Source of the DNA: Salinispora vitiensis
Lineage (GTDB): Bacteria; Actinomycetota; Actinomycetes; Mycobacteriales; Micromonosporaceae
Length of the DNA stretch: 64,000 bases
Direction: 5' to 3'
Assembly: GCF_000378825.1 (NCBI RefSeq)
Contig: NZ_KB900388.1
Span: 3,436,426-3,500,425 of the forward strand
Both the position numbers and the translations under genes were made by a program. Positions within the stretch are counted from its first letter, which is position 1, and the number at the start of each line of letters is the position of its first letter. Shown here one piece after another: positions 34,033-41,963 of this stretch. The notes below the pieces were generated by a model. It worked only from the letters and a program-made list of their open reading frames with translations, did not search any database and was not told the DNA's origin.

Positions 34033-35283
34033 TTGTTCGCGGTACTGGGGTTCGTCGCCGCAATGGCCCTCCTCGCCGGCCTGGTCCACCTCTACCTCTG
34101 GAAGCGGCTGGTACGCGACACCACCCGACCGGGGCTCCCGCGACGCATCGGCAGTGTCACCATGCTGGTGCTCGCGGTGCTCGTCCCGGCCACGATGGCC
34201 GGCACCCGGGTCGGGGTGCACTGGCTCGCCTGGCCGGGCTACCTCTGGCTCGCGATCCTGTTCTACCTGCTGGTCCTGCTGGTGGCCCTGGAGCTACCGA
34301 TGGCGGTCGCCCGGCTGGTGCTGCGCCGCCGGAGGGCCGCCGCCACGCCCACCGCCCCGGCACCAGAACCCGCCCTGGTGGTGGCCGGCGGGTCGGCGGA
34401 GCCGCCGGCCACCGCCCCGCCCGTCGGCGAGCAGCCGGACCACGATCCGTCCCGCCGGTTACTCCTCGCGCGCGGGGCGGCGATCTTCGCCGGGCTCACC
34501 GCCACCGGCGTGACCGGCTACGGCATGCGCACCGCCCTCGGCCCACCCCAGCTGGACCGGGTACAGGTCCACCTGGCCCGGTTGCCCCGGAGCATGGACG
34601 GCCTCCGCATCGCCACCGTCTCCGACATCCACCTCGGTCCGCTGCTCGGGCGGGCGCACACGGAACGGATCGTGGCCACCATCAACCGGCTGGACGCCGA
34701 CCTCGTCGCGGTCGTCGGCGATCTGGTGGACGGCTCCGTCGCCGAGCTGGGCGAGGCGGCGGCACCGCTACGTGACCTGCGATCCCGACACGGCAGCTAC
34801 TTCGTCACCGGTAACCACGAGTACTACGCCGGGGTCGAGGAGTGGGTGCAGGAGGTGGACCGCCTGGGCCTGCGGGTCCTGCAAAACCAGCGGGTGGAGA
34901 TCACCGCCCGGGGCGGGGCACTCGACCTGGCCGGGGTCAACGACGCCGATGCGGCCGGCACCGGGGTGGCCGGCCCGCCGGACTACGCCGCCGCCCTCGG
35001 CGATCGGGACCCGAAGCGGCCGGTGGTACTCCTCGCCCACCAGCCGGTCGCGGCCTTCGAGGCGGCCAAACACGGTGTCGACCTGCAGCTCTCCGGGCAC
35101 ACTCACGGTGGGCAGATGATGCCCTTCAACTATCTGGTGGGACTCGAGCAGCCGGTGGTCTCCGGCCTCGGCGAGGTCAACGGCACCCAGGTGTACGTGA
35201 CCAACGGCGCCGGCTTCTGGGGGCCCCCGGTCCGGGTCGGCGTCGAGCCACAGGTCACCCTCGTCGAGCTGCGTTCGGAATAG
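34033..35283 (+). CDS. membrane-anchored metallophosphoesterase (YkuE type)
   Basis: About 416 residues from TTG 34033, which has GGAGG at 34021-34025 with 7-base spacing; a GTG at 34012 overlapping moaD is the alternative. Three to four N-terminal membrane helices (to about residue 95), a Pro-rich linker, another short hydrophobic stretch near 155, then a calcineurin-like domain with DIHLG, GDLVDG, GNHEYY, LAHQP and GHTHGGQ metal ligands in order. The enzyme domain is likely extracytoplasmic. Substrate unknown; related proteins act on lipid-linked phosphoesters. Co-transcription with moaA-moaD seems likely but a functional link is not evident. Confidence 0.88.
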   Translation: MFAVLGFVAAMALLAGLVHLYLWKRLVRDTTRPGLPRRIGSVTMLVLAVLVPATMAGTRVGVHWLAWPGYLWLAILFYLLVLLVALELPMAVARLVLRRRRAAATPTAPAPEPALVVAGGSAEPPATAPPVGEQPDHDPSRRLLLARGAAIFAGLTATGVTGYGMRTALGPPQLDRVQVHLARLPRSMDGLRIATVSDIHLGPLLGRAHTERIVATINRLDADLVAVVGDLVDGSVAELGEAAAPLRDLRSRHGSYFVTGNHEYYAGVEEWVQEVDRLGLRVLQNQRVEITARGGALDLAGVNDADAAGTGVAGPPDYAAALGDRDPKRPVVLLAHQPVAAFEAAKHGVDLQLSGHTHGGQMMPFNYLVGLEQPVVSGLGEVNGTQVYVTNGAGFWGPPVRVGVEPQVTLVELRSE

Positions 35284-35344
35284 TGCAGCTCACGTGAGCG
35301 CGTGGCGGCGCGCGTAGGACGGGGGCTCTGTGGCAGGATGCCTC

Positions 35345-38300
35345 GTGCCTCCGATCAACGCCGCACCCCCCGGTGGCCTCCCGTCCTTCGTCGCGGACCT
35401 GCACATCCACTCGAAGTACTCGCGGGCGTGCAGCCGTGATCTCACCCTGCCGAACCTCGCCTGGTGGGCTCGACGCAAGGGCGTCGCCGTCCTCGGCACC
35501 GGCGACTTCACCCACCCCGCCTGGTATGACCACCTCCGGGAGACCCTGCAGCCGGCGGAGCCGGGCCTGTACCGGCTCGCTCCGGAGGCCGAGCGGGAGG
35601 TCGCGCGCCAGCTACCGCCACGCCTCGCCGACGGGGCGGAACACACCCCGGCGCGGTTCATGCTCAGCGTCGAGATCTCCACGATCTACAAACGCGACGA
35701 CCGGACGCGCAAGGTGCACCACTTGGTCTACCTACCGGACCTGGCGGCGGTGGCCCGGTTCAACACGGCGCTCGGGCGGATCGGCAACCTCGGCTCGGAC
35801 GGCCGGCCGATCCTCGGTCTGGACTCCCGCGACCTGCTGGAGATCACCCTCACGGCGAGCCCGGACGGCTACCTCGTACCGGCGCACATCTGGACGCCGT
35901 GGTTCTCCGCCCTCGGCTCCAAGTCCGGCTTCGACGCGATCGCCGACTGCTACGCCGACCTGGCCGAGCACATCTTCGCGGTGGAGACCGGCCTCTCCTC
36001 CGACCCGGAGATGAACTGGCGGGTCGGCAGCCTCGACCGCTATCAGCTGGTGTCGAACTCCGACGCCCACTCGCCGCCCGCGCTGGCCCGAGAGGCGACG
36101 GTCTTCAGCTCCGCCCGCGACTATTTCGCCATCCGGGAGGCGCTGCGGACCGGCGACGGCCTGGCCGGGACGATCGAGTTCTTCCCGGAAGAGGGGAAAT
36201 ACCACGCGGACGGCCACCGGCTCTGCGGGGTCAACTGGGCGCCGGAGCAGACCCGGGCGGCGGGCGGCCGCTGCCCGGAGTGCGGCAAGCCGCTGACCGT
36301 CGGGGTCCTCAACCGGGTGGAGGAGTTGGCCGACCGTCCCGCGGGGCACCGGCCGGCGCACGCCCGGGACGTCACCCACCTGGTGCCACTGGCCGAACTC
36401 CTCGGTGAGATCAACATGGTGGGGGCGCGATCCAAGAGGGTCGCGGGCAAGCTCAACGACCTGATCGCCGCGCTCGGCCCGGAGCTGGAGATCCTCACCC
36501 GGACGCCGCTCGCGGAGATCGACCGGGTCGGCGGCGAGCTCCTCGCCGAGGGCATCCGCCGGCTTCGTCGGGGTGAGGTCCGCCGGGTGTCGGGCTTCGA
36601 TGGCGAGTACGGCGTCATCACCCTCTTCGACCCGACCGAACTCCGCCCCGGCGGGGGCACGGCGGCGCAGGAGACGCTCTTCGACGTACCCGCCGTGCCG
36701 GCGCCGCGCCGTCCCGCGGAACCGGCCCCGAAGCCGAAGGCCCGTCGCCCGGCGACGAAGCCGGAGCCGAGGCGGGCCAACCCACCCTCGCCACCGATCG
36801 CGCCGCCCCCCTCGCCGCACGAGCCCTTCGAGCCGATGCTGTCCGGGATGGAGGAGGTCGGCACCGGTCTACTCGACCGGTTGGACGCGATGCAGCGAGT
36901 GGCGGCGTCCGCGCCGGGTGGGCCACTGCTGATCGTGGCTGGTCCGGGCACCGGCAAGACCCGTACGCTGACGCACCGGATCGCGTACCTCTGCGCGGAG
37001 CTGAACGTCTTCCCGGAGCGCTGCCTGGCGATCACCTTCACCCGGCGGGCCGCCGAGGAGCTACGGCACCGACTGGACGGGCTGCTCGGTCCGGTCGCCG
37101 AGGACGTCACCGTCGGCACGTTCCACTCCGTCGGCCTGCAGCTCCTGCGGGAGAACCATGCGGCCGCCGGCCTGCCGGCGAACTTCCGGATCGCCGACGA
37201 CGCGGACCGTGCCGCTGCCCGGGCCGAAGCCGGCGACGACGACAACACCTACCTGGCGCTGCTCCGCAAGCAGGACCTGGTCGACCTCGACGAGCTGCTC
37301 ACCCTGCCGCTGACCCTGCTGCGAGCCGACCGGCGGTTGGCCGACGCCTGTCGCGAACGATGGCAGTGGATCTTCGTTGACGAGTACCAGGACGTTGACG
37401 AGGTGCAGTACGAGCTCCTCCGGTTGCTCAGCCCCGCCGACGGGAACCTCTGCGCGATCGGTGACCCGGATCAGGCGATCTACTCCTTCCGGGGCGCCGA
37501 TGTCCGCTACTTCCTGCGCTTCTCGCAGGACTTCACCGATGCCCGGCTGGTCCGGCTGAACCGCAACTACCGTTCGTCGGCACCGATCCTGGCCGCCGCG
37601 GTACAGGCGATCGCCCCCACGTCGCTGGTCCGGGGCCGCCGGCTGGACCCGGCCCGACTCGACCCGGAGGCCCCACTGCTCGGCCGGTACGCGGCCACCT
37701 CCGTCGCCGACGAGGCCACCTTCGTCGCCCGTACGGTGGACGAGTTGGTCGGCGGGCTGTCGCACCGCTCGCTGGACTCGGGGCGGATCGACGGCGGCAC
37801 GACCACCCTCTCATTCTCCGACATCGCGGTGCTCTACCGCACCGACGCGCAGGCCGCGCCGATCGTGGACGCGCTGTCCCGGGCGAACATCCCGGTGCAG
37901 AAGCGCTCTCATGACCGGCTCCGCGACCGCCCCGGCGTCGCCGAGATCGCCCGGGAGTTGCGGCACACCGGCGGCGTTGACGGCGGCCTGCCGGCCCGGG
38001 TTCGGCTCGCCGGGCAGGTGGTCGCGCAACGGTTCGCCACCCCCACCCTCGACGGCTCGGGCACCGCCGGGCCGACCGACGTACGGGTGGCGGTCGACCT
38101 GCTCGCCCCACTGGCCCGGCGCTGCGGCGATGACCTGGACCTGTTCCTGTCCCAGCTGGCGACGGGGGCGGAGGTGGACGCGCTCGACCCACGCGCGCAG
38201 GCGGTCACCCTGCTCACTCTGCATGCCGCCAAGGGGCTGGAGTTCCCGGTGGTCTTCCTGGTCGGCGCCGAGGACGGGCTGTTGCCGCTGCGCTGGCCCG

Positions 38301-38533
38301 GTAGCGAGCCGGACGACGACGCGGTCGCCGAGGAGCGCCGGCTCTTCTTCGTTGGGTTGACCCGCGCGCAGGATCGGCTTTACCTCAGCCACGCCGCCCG
38401 GCGCTTCCGGCACGGCACCGAGTACGACTGTCGACCCTCACCGTTCTTGTCCGTAATAGATCCGGGGCTTTTCGAACGCCTCGGGGAACCGGAATCCCGC
38501 CGCCCCAAGGACCGCCAGCTCCGCCTGGTCTGA
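35345..38533 (+). CDS. EndoQ-like PHP nuclease fused to UvrD/Rep-type helicase
   Basis: 1062 residues. Residues 14-430 match the PHP endonuclease Q/YqxK-type layout: DLHIHSKYSRACSRD (18-32), GTGDFTHP (51-58), E110, VHHLVYLP (124-131), SNSDAHS (237-243), then a zinc-finger-like stretch with H291, C294, C310 and C313 and VGVLNRVEELADRP. A Pro/Ala/Lys linker (about 450-495) joins an SF1 helicase: GPGTGKT (533-539), TFTRRAA (564-570), FVDEYQDV (677-684), GDPDQAIYSFRGAD (706-719), TLHAAKGLEFP and FFVGLTRAQDRLYLS near the end. Expected role: incision at deaminated bases coupled to unwinding, a repair function; this is inferred. GTG 35345 is chosen on likeness; GTG 35330 is possible. Confidence 0.88.
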   Translation: MPPINAAPPGGLPSFVADLHIHSKYSRACSRDLTLPNLAWWARRKGVAVLGTGDFTHPAWYDHLRETLQPAEPGLYRLAPEAEREVARQLPPRLADGAEHTPARFMLSVEISTIYKRDDRTRKVHHLVYLPDLAAVARFNTALGRIGNLGSDGRPILGLDSRDLLEITLTASPDGYLVPAHIWTPWFSALGSKSGFDAIADCYADLAEHIFAVETGLSSDPEMNWRVGSLDRYQLVSNSDAHSPPALAREATVFSSARDYFAIREALRTGDGLAGTIEFFPEEGKYHADGHRLCGVNWAPEQTRAAGGRCPECGKPLTVGVLNRVEELADRPAGHRPAHARDVTHLVPLAELLGEINMVGARSKRVAGKLNDLIAALGPELEILTRTPLAEIDRVGGELLAEGIRRLRRGEVRRVSGFDGEYGVITLFDPTELRPGGGTAAQETLFDVPAVPAPRRPAEPAPKPKARRPATKPEPRRANPPSPPIAPPPSPHEPFEPMLSGMEEVGTGLLDRLDAMQRVAASAPGGPLLIVAGPGTGKTRTLTHRIAYLCAELNVFPERCLAITFTRRAAEELRHRLDGLLGPVAEDVTVGTFHSVGLQLLRENHAAAGLPANFRIADDADRAAARAEAGDDDNTYLALLRKQDLVDLDELLTLPLTLLRADRRLADACRERWQWIFVDEYQDVDEVQYELLRLLSPADGNLCAIGDPDQAIYSFRGADVRYFLRFSQDFTDARLVRLNRNYRSSAPILAAAVQAIAPTSLVRGRRLDPARLDPEAPLLGRYAATSVADEATFVARTVDELVGGLSHRSLDSGRIDGGTTTLSFSDIAVLYRTDAQAAPIVDALSRANIPVQKRSHDRLRDRPGVAEIARELRHTGGVDGGLPARVRLAGQVVAQRFATPTLDGSGTAGPTDVRVAVDLLAPLARRCGDDLDLFLSQLATGAEVDALDPRAQAVTLLTLHAAKGLEFPVVFLVGAEDGLLPLRWPGSEPDDDAVAEERRLFFVGLTRAQDRLYLSHAARRFRHGTEYDCRPSPFLSVIDPGLFERLGEPESRRPKDRQLRLV

Positions 38534-38616
38534 AATCGCGGCCGCTACCCACTACGGTGGCGAAGGCGGCGACACCCCGAGTGTCCAGCCGCTCACACTC
38601 CCGCTGGAGGACGCGC

Positions 38617-39117
38617 ATGCCGGACTACGAATCACCGGCCAGCCACGGCACCGAGCCGTTTCCCGCTCGGCGCCGGAAACCGCTGGTCGCGGTACTCGGC
38701 ATCGTGGTCTTCCTGACCCTCGGGGCCGCGGCGGGTGCCCTCTGGTTCCGCGCCGGGGGCGACGAGGCGCCGGCGGCGTCCGACCCGACCCCCACCGTCA
38801 CGGCCTCGGTCTCCTCGGCCGGACCCGCCACGTCGGTGGGGCCCGGTGTGGCGGCTCCGGACTCCTCAGCCAACCCCCGCTTCGTCGAGGTCGGCCAGTG
38901 CGTCCGCAACAACGGGCCGGCCGGCGGCAAACCCGAGCTGCTGATCACCGAGTGCGGCCCGCAGACGTACGAGGTGCTGCGCCGCGTGGACGGCCCGACG
39001 ACGGGCGAGAAGGACGCCGCGACGAAATGCGCCTCCGTCGGCGACTACACCAACTGGTTCTTTTTCGACAGTGACCTGGACACTCTTGACTTCGTGCTCT
39101 GCCTGAAGCAACGCTGA
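38617..39117 (+). CDS. single-pass membrane protein, LppU/SCO3897-like
   Basis: 166 residues. ATG 38617 with CTGGAGG 6 bases upstream. Cytoplasmic basic start, a membrane helix at about 22-44 (PLVAVLGIVVFLTLGAAAGALWF in pieces), a Ser/Thr/Pro linker, and an extracellular domain of about 75 residues with four Cys: VGQCVRN, TECGPQ, TKCASVGDY and VLCLKQR. The VGxCV...C...C...C pattern recalls actinobacterial LppU-like secreted proteins of unknown function. Follows the helicase gene by 83 bases; the two may or may not be co-transcribed. Confidence 0.65.
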   Translation: MPDYESPASHGTEPFPARRRKPLVAVLGIVVFLTLGAAAGALWFRAGGDEAPAASDPTPTVTASVSSAGPATSVGPGVAAPDSSANPRFVEVGQCVRNNGPAGGKPELLITECGPQTYEVLRRVDGPTTGEKDAATKCASVGDYTNWFFFDSDLDTLDFVLCLKQR

Positions 39118-39172
39118 GCACCGCCGCTCGGCGGACGATAACCAACGAGACACCGAACCAAGCACGTATTTC

Positions 39173-39218
39173 CACATCTAGGGCTATCTAGCGTGAAGAC
39201 TAGACAGCCCTAGATGTG
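39173..39218. promoter_or_regulatory. CTAG-rich 19-bp inverted repeat upstream of AAA ATPase
   Basis: Arms 39173-39191 and 39200-39218 pair at 18 of 19 positions around the 8-base loop CGTGAAGA. The arms include four CTAG tetramers. The 11-mer CTAGACAGCCC in the right arm recurs at 39279-39289, just before the presumed -10 box of the ATPase gene. It could be an operator, a terminator for the gene ending at 39117, or a recombination site; the third copy near the promoter favours an operator. Confidence 0.65.
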
Positions 39219-39278
39219 ACTCGACACCGGGATACACGACACGCCGGTAGCTCCATCTACCGAGGTCTAGCCCCGCTG

Positions 39279-39297
39279 CTAGACAGCCCGATAGTCT
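39279..39297 (+). promoter_or_regulatory. third CTAGACAGCCC copy and TAGTCT -10 box of ATPase gene
   Basis: CTAGACAGCCC at 39279-39289 repeats the arm of the upstream inverted repeat. TAGTCT at 39292-39297 lies 7 bases before the GTG start, as in the other leaderless-type promoters of this window. A protein bound at the 11-mer would overlap the space between -35 and -10. Confidence 0.5.
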
Positions 39298-39304
39298 CCG
39301 ATGC

Positions 39305-40543
39305 GTGGATCCGATCCGCAATCCCTACGCTCCGGGCGCCGGGCAACGCCCGCCCGAGTTGGCCGGGCGCGGGCGGGAGCTGGACGTCTTCGACATCGTG
39401 CTGGAGCGAATCGCGCGCGGCCGTCCCGAGCGCAGCCTGATGCTCACCGGGCTACGCGGGGTGGGCAAGACGGTGCTGCTCAACACGCTCCGGTCGCAGG
39501 CCATCAACCGACTCTGGGGCAGCGGCAAGATCGAAATCCGGCCGGACCAGTCGCTGCGCCGCCCGATCTCGGCCGCCCTCCACATGGCCGTACGCGAGCT
39601 GGCCCCCCGACACCGCGCTCCAGACCGGATCGACGCCTTCCTCGGCGTCCTGAAGGCCTTCGCGCAACGGTCCGCCCCGAGCGGTCGGGGCGGGACCTCC
39701 CCCCGGCTACGGGACCGGTGGCAACCCGGCATCGACGTCCCCGCCGCGAGCGGGCGGGCCGACTCCGGCGACATCGAGATCGACTTGGTGGAGCTGCTGA
39801 CCGACGCCGCCGCGGTGGCCGCCGACGTCGGCACCGGCATCGCCGTCTTCATCGACGAGATGCAGGACCTCGCCCCGGAAGAGGTCTCCGCGCTCTGCGC
39901 CGCCTGCCATGAGCTGTCCCAACTCGGCGCGCCGCTGATCGTGGTCGGTGCCGGCCTGCCGCACCTTCCGGCGGTGCTCAGCGCGGCGAAGTCATACTCC
40001 GAACGGCTCTTTCGCTACCAGCGCATCGATCGTCTGGACCGGATCGCCGCCGACCAGGCGCTCTGCGCGCCCGCCGCGCGCGAGGAGATCGAGTACGAGC
40101 AGAAGGCGCTCGACCTGCTCTACGAGAAGTCCGGCGGCTACCCCTACTTCGTCCAGGCGTACGGGAAGACGACCTGGGACCACGCTCCCCGCTCACCGAT
40201 CACCGCCGCCGATGTCCGGGTGGCGGCGCCGGACGCCGAGGCCGAGCTGGCGGTGGGCTTCTTCGGCTCCCGGTTCGAGCGAGCCACTCCGGCCGAACGC
40301 GAGTACATGCGGGCGATGGCGACCCTCTCCCTGGTTGACGGTACGGACGTTGGCGCCCCGGATGACATGGACGCGGCCGTGCCGACCGCCGAGATCGCCC
40401 GCGCGCTGGGGCGCAAGCCCGCAAGCCTCTCCCCAGCTCGGGATGCGCTGATCAAAAAGGGTCTCATCTACTCCGGCGAACGCGGCACGGTGGCGTTCAC
40501 GGTGCCCCACTTCGGCCGCTACCTCCGCACCCAGCCGGCGTAG
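39305..40543 (+). CDS. AAA-type ATP-binding protein (AAA_16, Orc1/Cdc6-like), unknown role
   Basis: 412 residues. Walker A GLRGVGKT at 49-56, Walker B VFIDEMQDL at 181-189, sensor-1-like LIVVGAGLPHLP at about 211-222, and a C-terminal winged-helix-like region (about 320-410; AEIARALGRKPASLSPARDALIKKGLIY in pieces, ending FTVPHFGRYLR). This order resembles archaeal Orc1/Cdc6-like and STAND-type ATPases. It stands alone, with no obvious partner gene, and starts with GTG 39305 without a ribosome site. The CTAG-rich inverted repeat upstream suggests tight control, perhaps by the protein itself through its winged helix. Confidence 0.8.
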   Translation: MDPIRNPYAPGAGQRPPELAGRGRELDVFDIVLERIARGRPERSLMLTGLRGVGKTVLLNTLRSQAINRLWGSGKIEIRPDQSLRRPISAALHMAVRELAPRHRAPDRIDAFLGVLKAFAQRSAPSGRGGTSPRLRDRWQPGIDVPAASGRADSGDIEIDLVELLTDAAAVAADVGTGIAVFIDEMQDLAPEEVSALCAACHELSQLGAPLIVVGAGLPHLPAVLSAAKSYSERLFRYQRIDRLDRIAADQALCAPAAREEIEYEQKALDLLYEKSGGYPYFVQAYGKTTWDHAPRSPITAADVRVAAPDAEAELAVGFFGSRFERATPAEREYMRAMATLSLVDGTDVGAPDDMDAAVPTAEIARALGRKPASLSPARDALIKKGLIYSGERGTVAFTVPHFGRYLRTQPA

Positions 40544-40552
40544 CCCGGTCGG

Positions 40553-40596
40553 GTCAGCCGGCTCAGCTCGGTCGGTCAGCCGGCTCAGCTCGGTCG
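40553..40596. repeat. 22-bp tandem direct repeat between convergent genes
   Basis: GTCAGCCGGCTCAGCTCGGTCG occurs at 40553-40574 and again at 40575-40596, directly before the stop of the minus-strand acetyltransferase gene. No hairpin-type terminator is evident besides it. Confidence 0.85.
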
Positions 40597-40598
40597 GC

Positions 40599-41144
40599 TC
40601 ACACCTTCAACCACGGCGGCGGAAAGATCACCTCGCCGGGAGCGGGCGGTCCGGTGCCGCCGCCGACCGACGGCAACACCCGGGCCTGCCAGGGCTCACC
40701 GAGCCCGGACCAGGGGCTGGTGAGGCCGAGCCGGTCGGCCCGACCGAACCCGAACCGCCGGTAGAAGGCCGGATCACCCAAGACCACCACGAGGCGCTCA
40801 CCCAGCTCGGCGGCGGCGTCCAAGGCCGCCTGCACCACCGCGCTGCCCAGCCCGATGCGCTGCCGGTGCGGGGCGACCGCCACCGGCCCGAGGGCGAGCG
40901 CGGCCACCTCGTCACGGTCGGAGCGAACCCGCACCCGGGTGAGCAGCGCGTAGCCGACGACCTCACCCCCGTACTCGGCCACCATGGCCAGCGCCGGCAG
41001 CCACTCCGCGCTGCCGCGCAGCTCGTCGACGAGGCCGACCTCCGGCGGGGTGGTTACGTCGGGACGGGCGAACGCGCTGGCGAGGACCCGCCGCACCGCA
41101 CCGGCATCTGCCGGCTCCTCGGGCCGTAGTCGCATGGTGGTCAC
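40599..41144 (-). CDS. GNAT family N-acetyltransferase
   Basis: 181 residues (or 178 from ATG 41135). GNAT fold: RLRPEEPADAGAVRRVLASAF at the start, EVVGYALLTRVRV, VAALALGPVAVAPHRQRIGLGSAVVQAAL with the acetyl-CoA loop (Q/RxxGxG/A written QRIGLG) at about 92-110, and VLGDPAFYRRFGF near 120. The YRRFGF ending is typical of predicted N-acetyltransferases of the YhbS type. The acceptor is unknown. It is convergent with the ATPase gene. Confidence 0.85.
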   Translation of the reverse strand: MTTMRLRPEEPADAGAVRRVLASAFARPDVTTPPEVGLVDELRGSAEWLPALAMVAEYGGEVVGYALLTRVRVRSDRDEVAALALGPVAVAPHRQRIGLGSAVVQAALDAAAELGERLVVVLGDPAFYRRFGFGRADRLGLTSPWSGLGEPWQARVLPSVGGGTGPPAPGEVIFPPPWLKV

Positions 41145-41276
41145 GCCGGGGACGTTACCCCGCCCGCGCCGGACGGTCCGGGACAGTCCGGCGATTCGGC
41201 GTGGCAGGCCGCGTCAACCGATCCAGATCGGTCAGTTGCCGGGGTGGCGGCGGATCCGACAGGGTATGACTGACCC

Positions 41277-41822
41277 ATGACACCCGTGCGCTCCCTCGCC
41301 CGAGTAATGCTGAGTGGCATCCTCGTGGTCGAGGGGGCCCGCAGCCTCGCCGCCCCGGGTCGGCTCGCCCCCGCCGCCACGCCGATGGCCAACCAAGTCG
41401 CGCCCCTGCTGCGACGAGCTATTCCCGGCGTCCCCACCGATACCGAGACCCTGATCCGCGCCAATGGAGCGGTACAGTTCGGGGCCGGCCTACTGCTCGC
41501 CACCGGACGGCTCACCCGACCGGCTGCCTTGGTTCTGGCCGGCACTCTGGTACCCGGTACTATCGCCGGGCATCCGTTCTGGACTGACACGGATCCGGAG
41601 CAGCGGGTAAACAACCAACTCCATTTCCTGAAAAACCTTGGCCTATTCGGTGGGCTCTTGCTGGCCGCCGCGGACACCGCCGGGAAACCGGGACTACGCT
41701 GGCGGGCCGGTCAGCGGCTCGGCTACTCCCAGCGTTGGGCGACGCGAGCTGTTCGTACCGCCCGCCGACAGGCTCGGACCGCCGTACGATCGGCAGCGAC
41801 GGCTCGACGCTTCCCTGGCTGA
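41277..41822 (+). CDS. DoxX family membrane protein
   Basis: 181 residues. DoxX-type layout: LARVMLSGILVVEGARSLAAP near the start, NGAVQFGAGLLLATGRLTRPAALVLAGTLVPGTIAGHPFW in pieces through the middle, and FLKNLGLFGGLLLAAADTAG near 120, giving about four membrane helices and a basic tail. Some members act in redox balance with oxidoreductases; the role here is unknown. TATGAC lies 6 bases before the ATG and no ribosome site is seen. Confidence 0.85.
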   Translation: MTPVRSLARVMLSGILVVEGARSLAAPGRLAPAATPMANQVAPLLRRAIPGVPTDTETLIRANGAVQFGAGLLLATGRLTRPAALVLAGTLVPGTIAGHPFWTDTDPEQRVNNQLHFLKNLGLFGGLLLAAADTAGKPGLRWRAGQRLGYSQRWATRAVRTARRQARTAVRSAATARRFPG

Positions 41823-41963
41823 CCTGCGTCGATCCTCCTCCCGTCGCACTCCGTCGGAGCAAACAGCGAATCCGGCGTACCGACCGCCCGGTGTTAACCC
41901 CGGTGGAAATGTCAAAAACCAGTGTGGGATCGGACACGGTCATAGCACGCAGGAGGCAAAAAC

